A DNA stretch of 64,000 nt from Colius striatus (Eukaryota; Chordata; Aves; Coliiformes; Coliidae): positions 49,794,152 through 49,858,151 of the forward strand of contig NC_084763.1 of assembly GCF_028858725.1 (NCBI RefSeq), read 5' to 3'. Each line of letters opens with the position of its first letter. Position 1 is the first letter of the stretch. The notes under the pieces were generated by a model that saw only the letters and a list, made by a program, of their open reading frames with translations, ran no database searches and was not told the origin of the DNA. A program made the translations under genes and the position numbers. This document shows, piece after piece, positions 63,294 through 64,000 of the stretch.

Positions 63294-64000
63294 GTAGGAT
63301 TACCTTATGGTTGCTGTCTTGTCCACTGTTTTTCTGATATTGGACTAGGCTGTGACTTGTTTTTTACAGTCTTGTGTGGATGAATATGTAAGACCAAGAA
63401 TAACTTTGTATCATGCTTAGTGCTAATAAATAAAGATGTGAAACACCATTGTACCAATATGTGGTCTAAGTATTCTTAATGACATTTTGCTTTATTGTTT
63501 TGAAGAGAGCCTCTGTTTTTTGAGTCAAGAATGACTGAATTTTCTTGATGTTATTTTGCTATAGGTCATAGAATGAATGATGAATATCATGGTGTAACTT
63601 CTGAAAACATAGGAAAGTGTATTGCTAATACAGCTGTTAATGGTGACTCACTGCAAAACAAATTGCACTATATATTGTATAGCAAGTTTAAACGTGGAGT
63701 AAACCTGCTTTAGAGCTGCTGCTGATGTCTCAGAACTTGGAAACATACACATCCATTTATGTAAAGAGCATAGAAAGTCTTTATTATGTTCATTATGTAT
63801 TGTTTGGTGGACTGAGATTAGCTTTAGCAAATGAAGCTGTTCCAAAGGGAGCAATGTAGTTTCAGATATGAAATGCAGAGCTGCTGTTTCACAGACAATA
63901 TGCCATGAATGCTATCTAAATAAATGGACCTGCTATTGCTAATTATAAATCAGAGAATGGAATGTAATTATTTTACATATTGCATGTGGCTAAAGCAGAA
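63294..64000 (+). other. Putative intron 2, continues past the window
   Basis: AT-rich sequence to the right edge. No splice-flanked exon or repeat recognised. Confidence 0.5.

Noticed and set aside
1-64000. CRISPR arrays, operons or prophage-type systems
   Set aside because: All periodic repeats found are microsatellites, a minisatellite or transposon ends; the DNA is vertebrate nuclear sequence.

Overview
The window looks like a bird nuclear chromosome. It carries several CR1 LINE 3' ends with the typical ATTCTATGA-type terminal repeats, avian-type solo retroviral LTRs, compact CpG-island promoters and long AT-rich non-coding stretches. The abundant ERVL-like LTR type (two copies) fits a neoavian species better than chicken, but the species cannot be fixed from sequence alone. 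No bacterial, organellar or CRISPR features are present.

From 1 to about 16.3 kb lies the 5' end of WAC (WW domain-containing adapter with coiled-coil) on the minus strand. Three coding exons can be placed to the base: 15249-15209, 15073-15037 and 13617-13422. They join in frame to encode the conserved N-terminus, before the WW domain. The remaining exons lie beyond the left edge, so positions 1-13421 are WAC intron 3, holding one LTR and two CR1 copies. A strong donor at 14675 probably ends an alternative WAC 5' exon.

WAC starts in a CpG island (about 14.69-16.56 kb) that appears bidirectional. On the plus strand a complete 114-codon ORF at 17146-17490 is a clear SSNA1 (NA14) homologue. It is held in one exon with a splice acceptor just upstream, a poly(A) signal and a short A-run, so it looks like a retrocopy that gained a 5' non-coding exon from the WAC island. 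Between the two genes are five dyads of the form CGGAA-N12-TTCCG with a conserved spacer core, the most unusual regulatory pattern seen here.

From 17.7 to 57.6 kb the region is intergenic, with no convincing protein-coding exon. It contains CR1 fragments, a 611-bp solo LTR with a perfect 6-bp target duplication (28020-28630), an orphan GC-rich island with a 32-bp minisatellite and a TCCTC array (34.7-35.3 kb), a decayed non-LTR reverse transcriptase that does not look like CR1 (about 48.1-48.7 kb), an ERVL-like solo LTR (48802-49344), and a 245-bp polypurine GGAGA/GGAAA microsatellite (54968-55212).

From 57.6 kb to the end there is a second CpG island with two CCAAT boxes, GC boxes and a good donor at 58484/58485. 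A 76-bp exon-like segment follows at 63218-63293. By vertebrate synteny (WAC head-to-head with MPP7) this is most likely the promoter and 5' untranslated exons of MPP7; no MPP7 coding sequence is visible, so that name is an inference.
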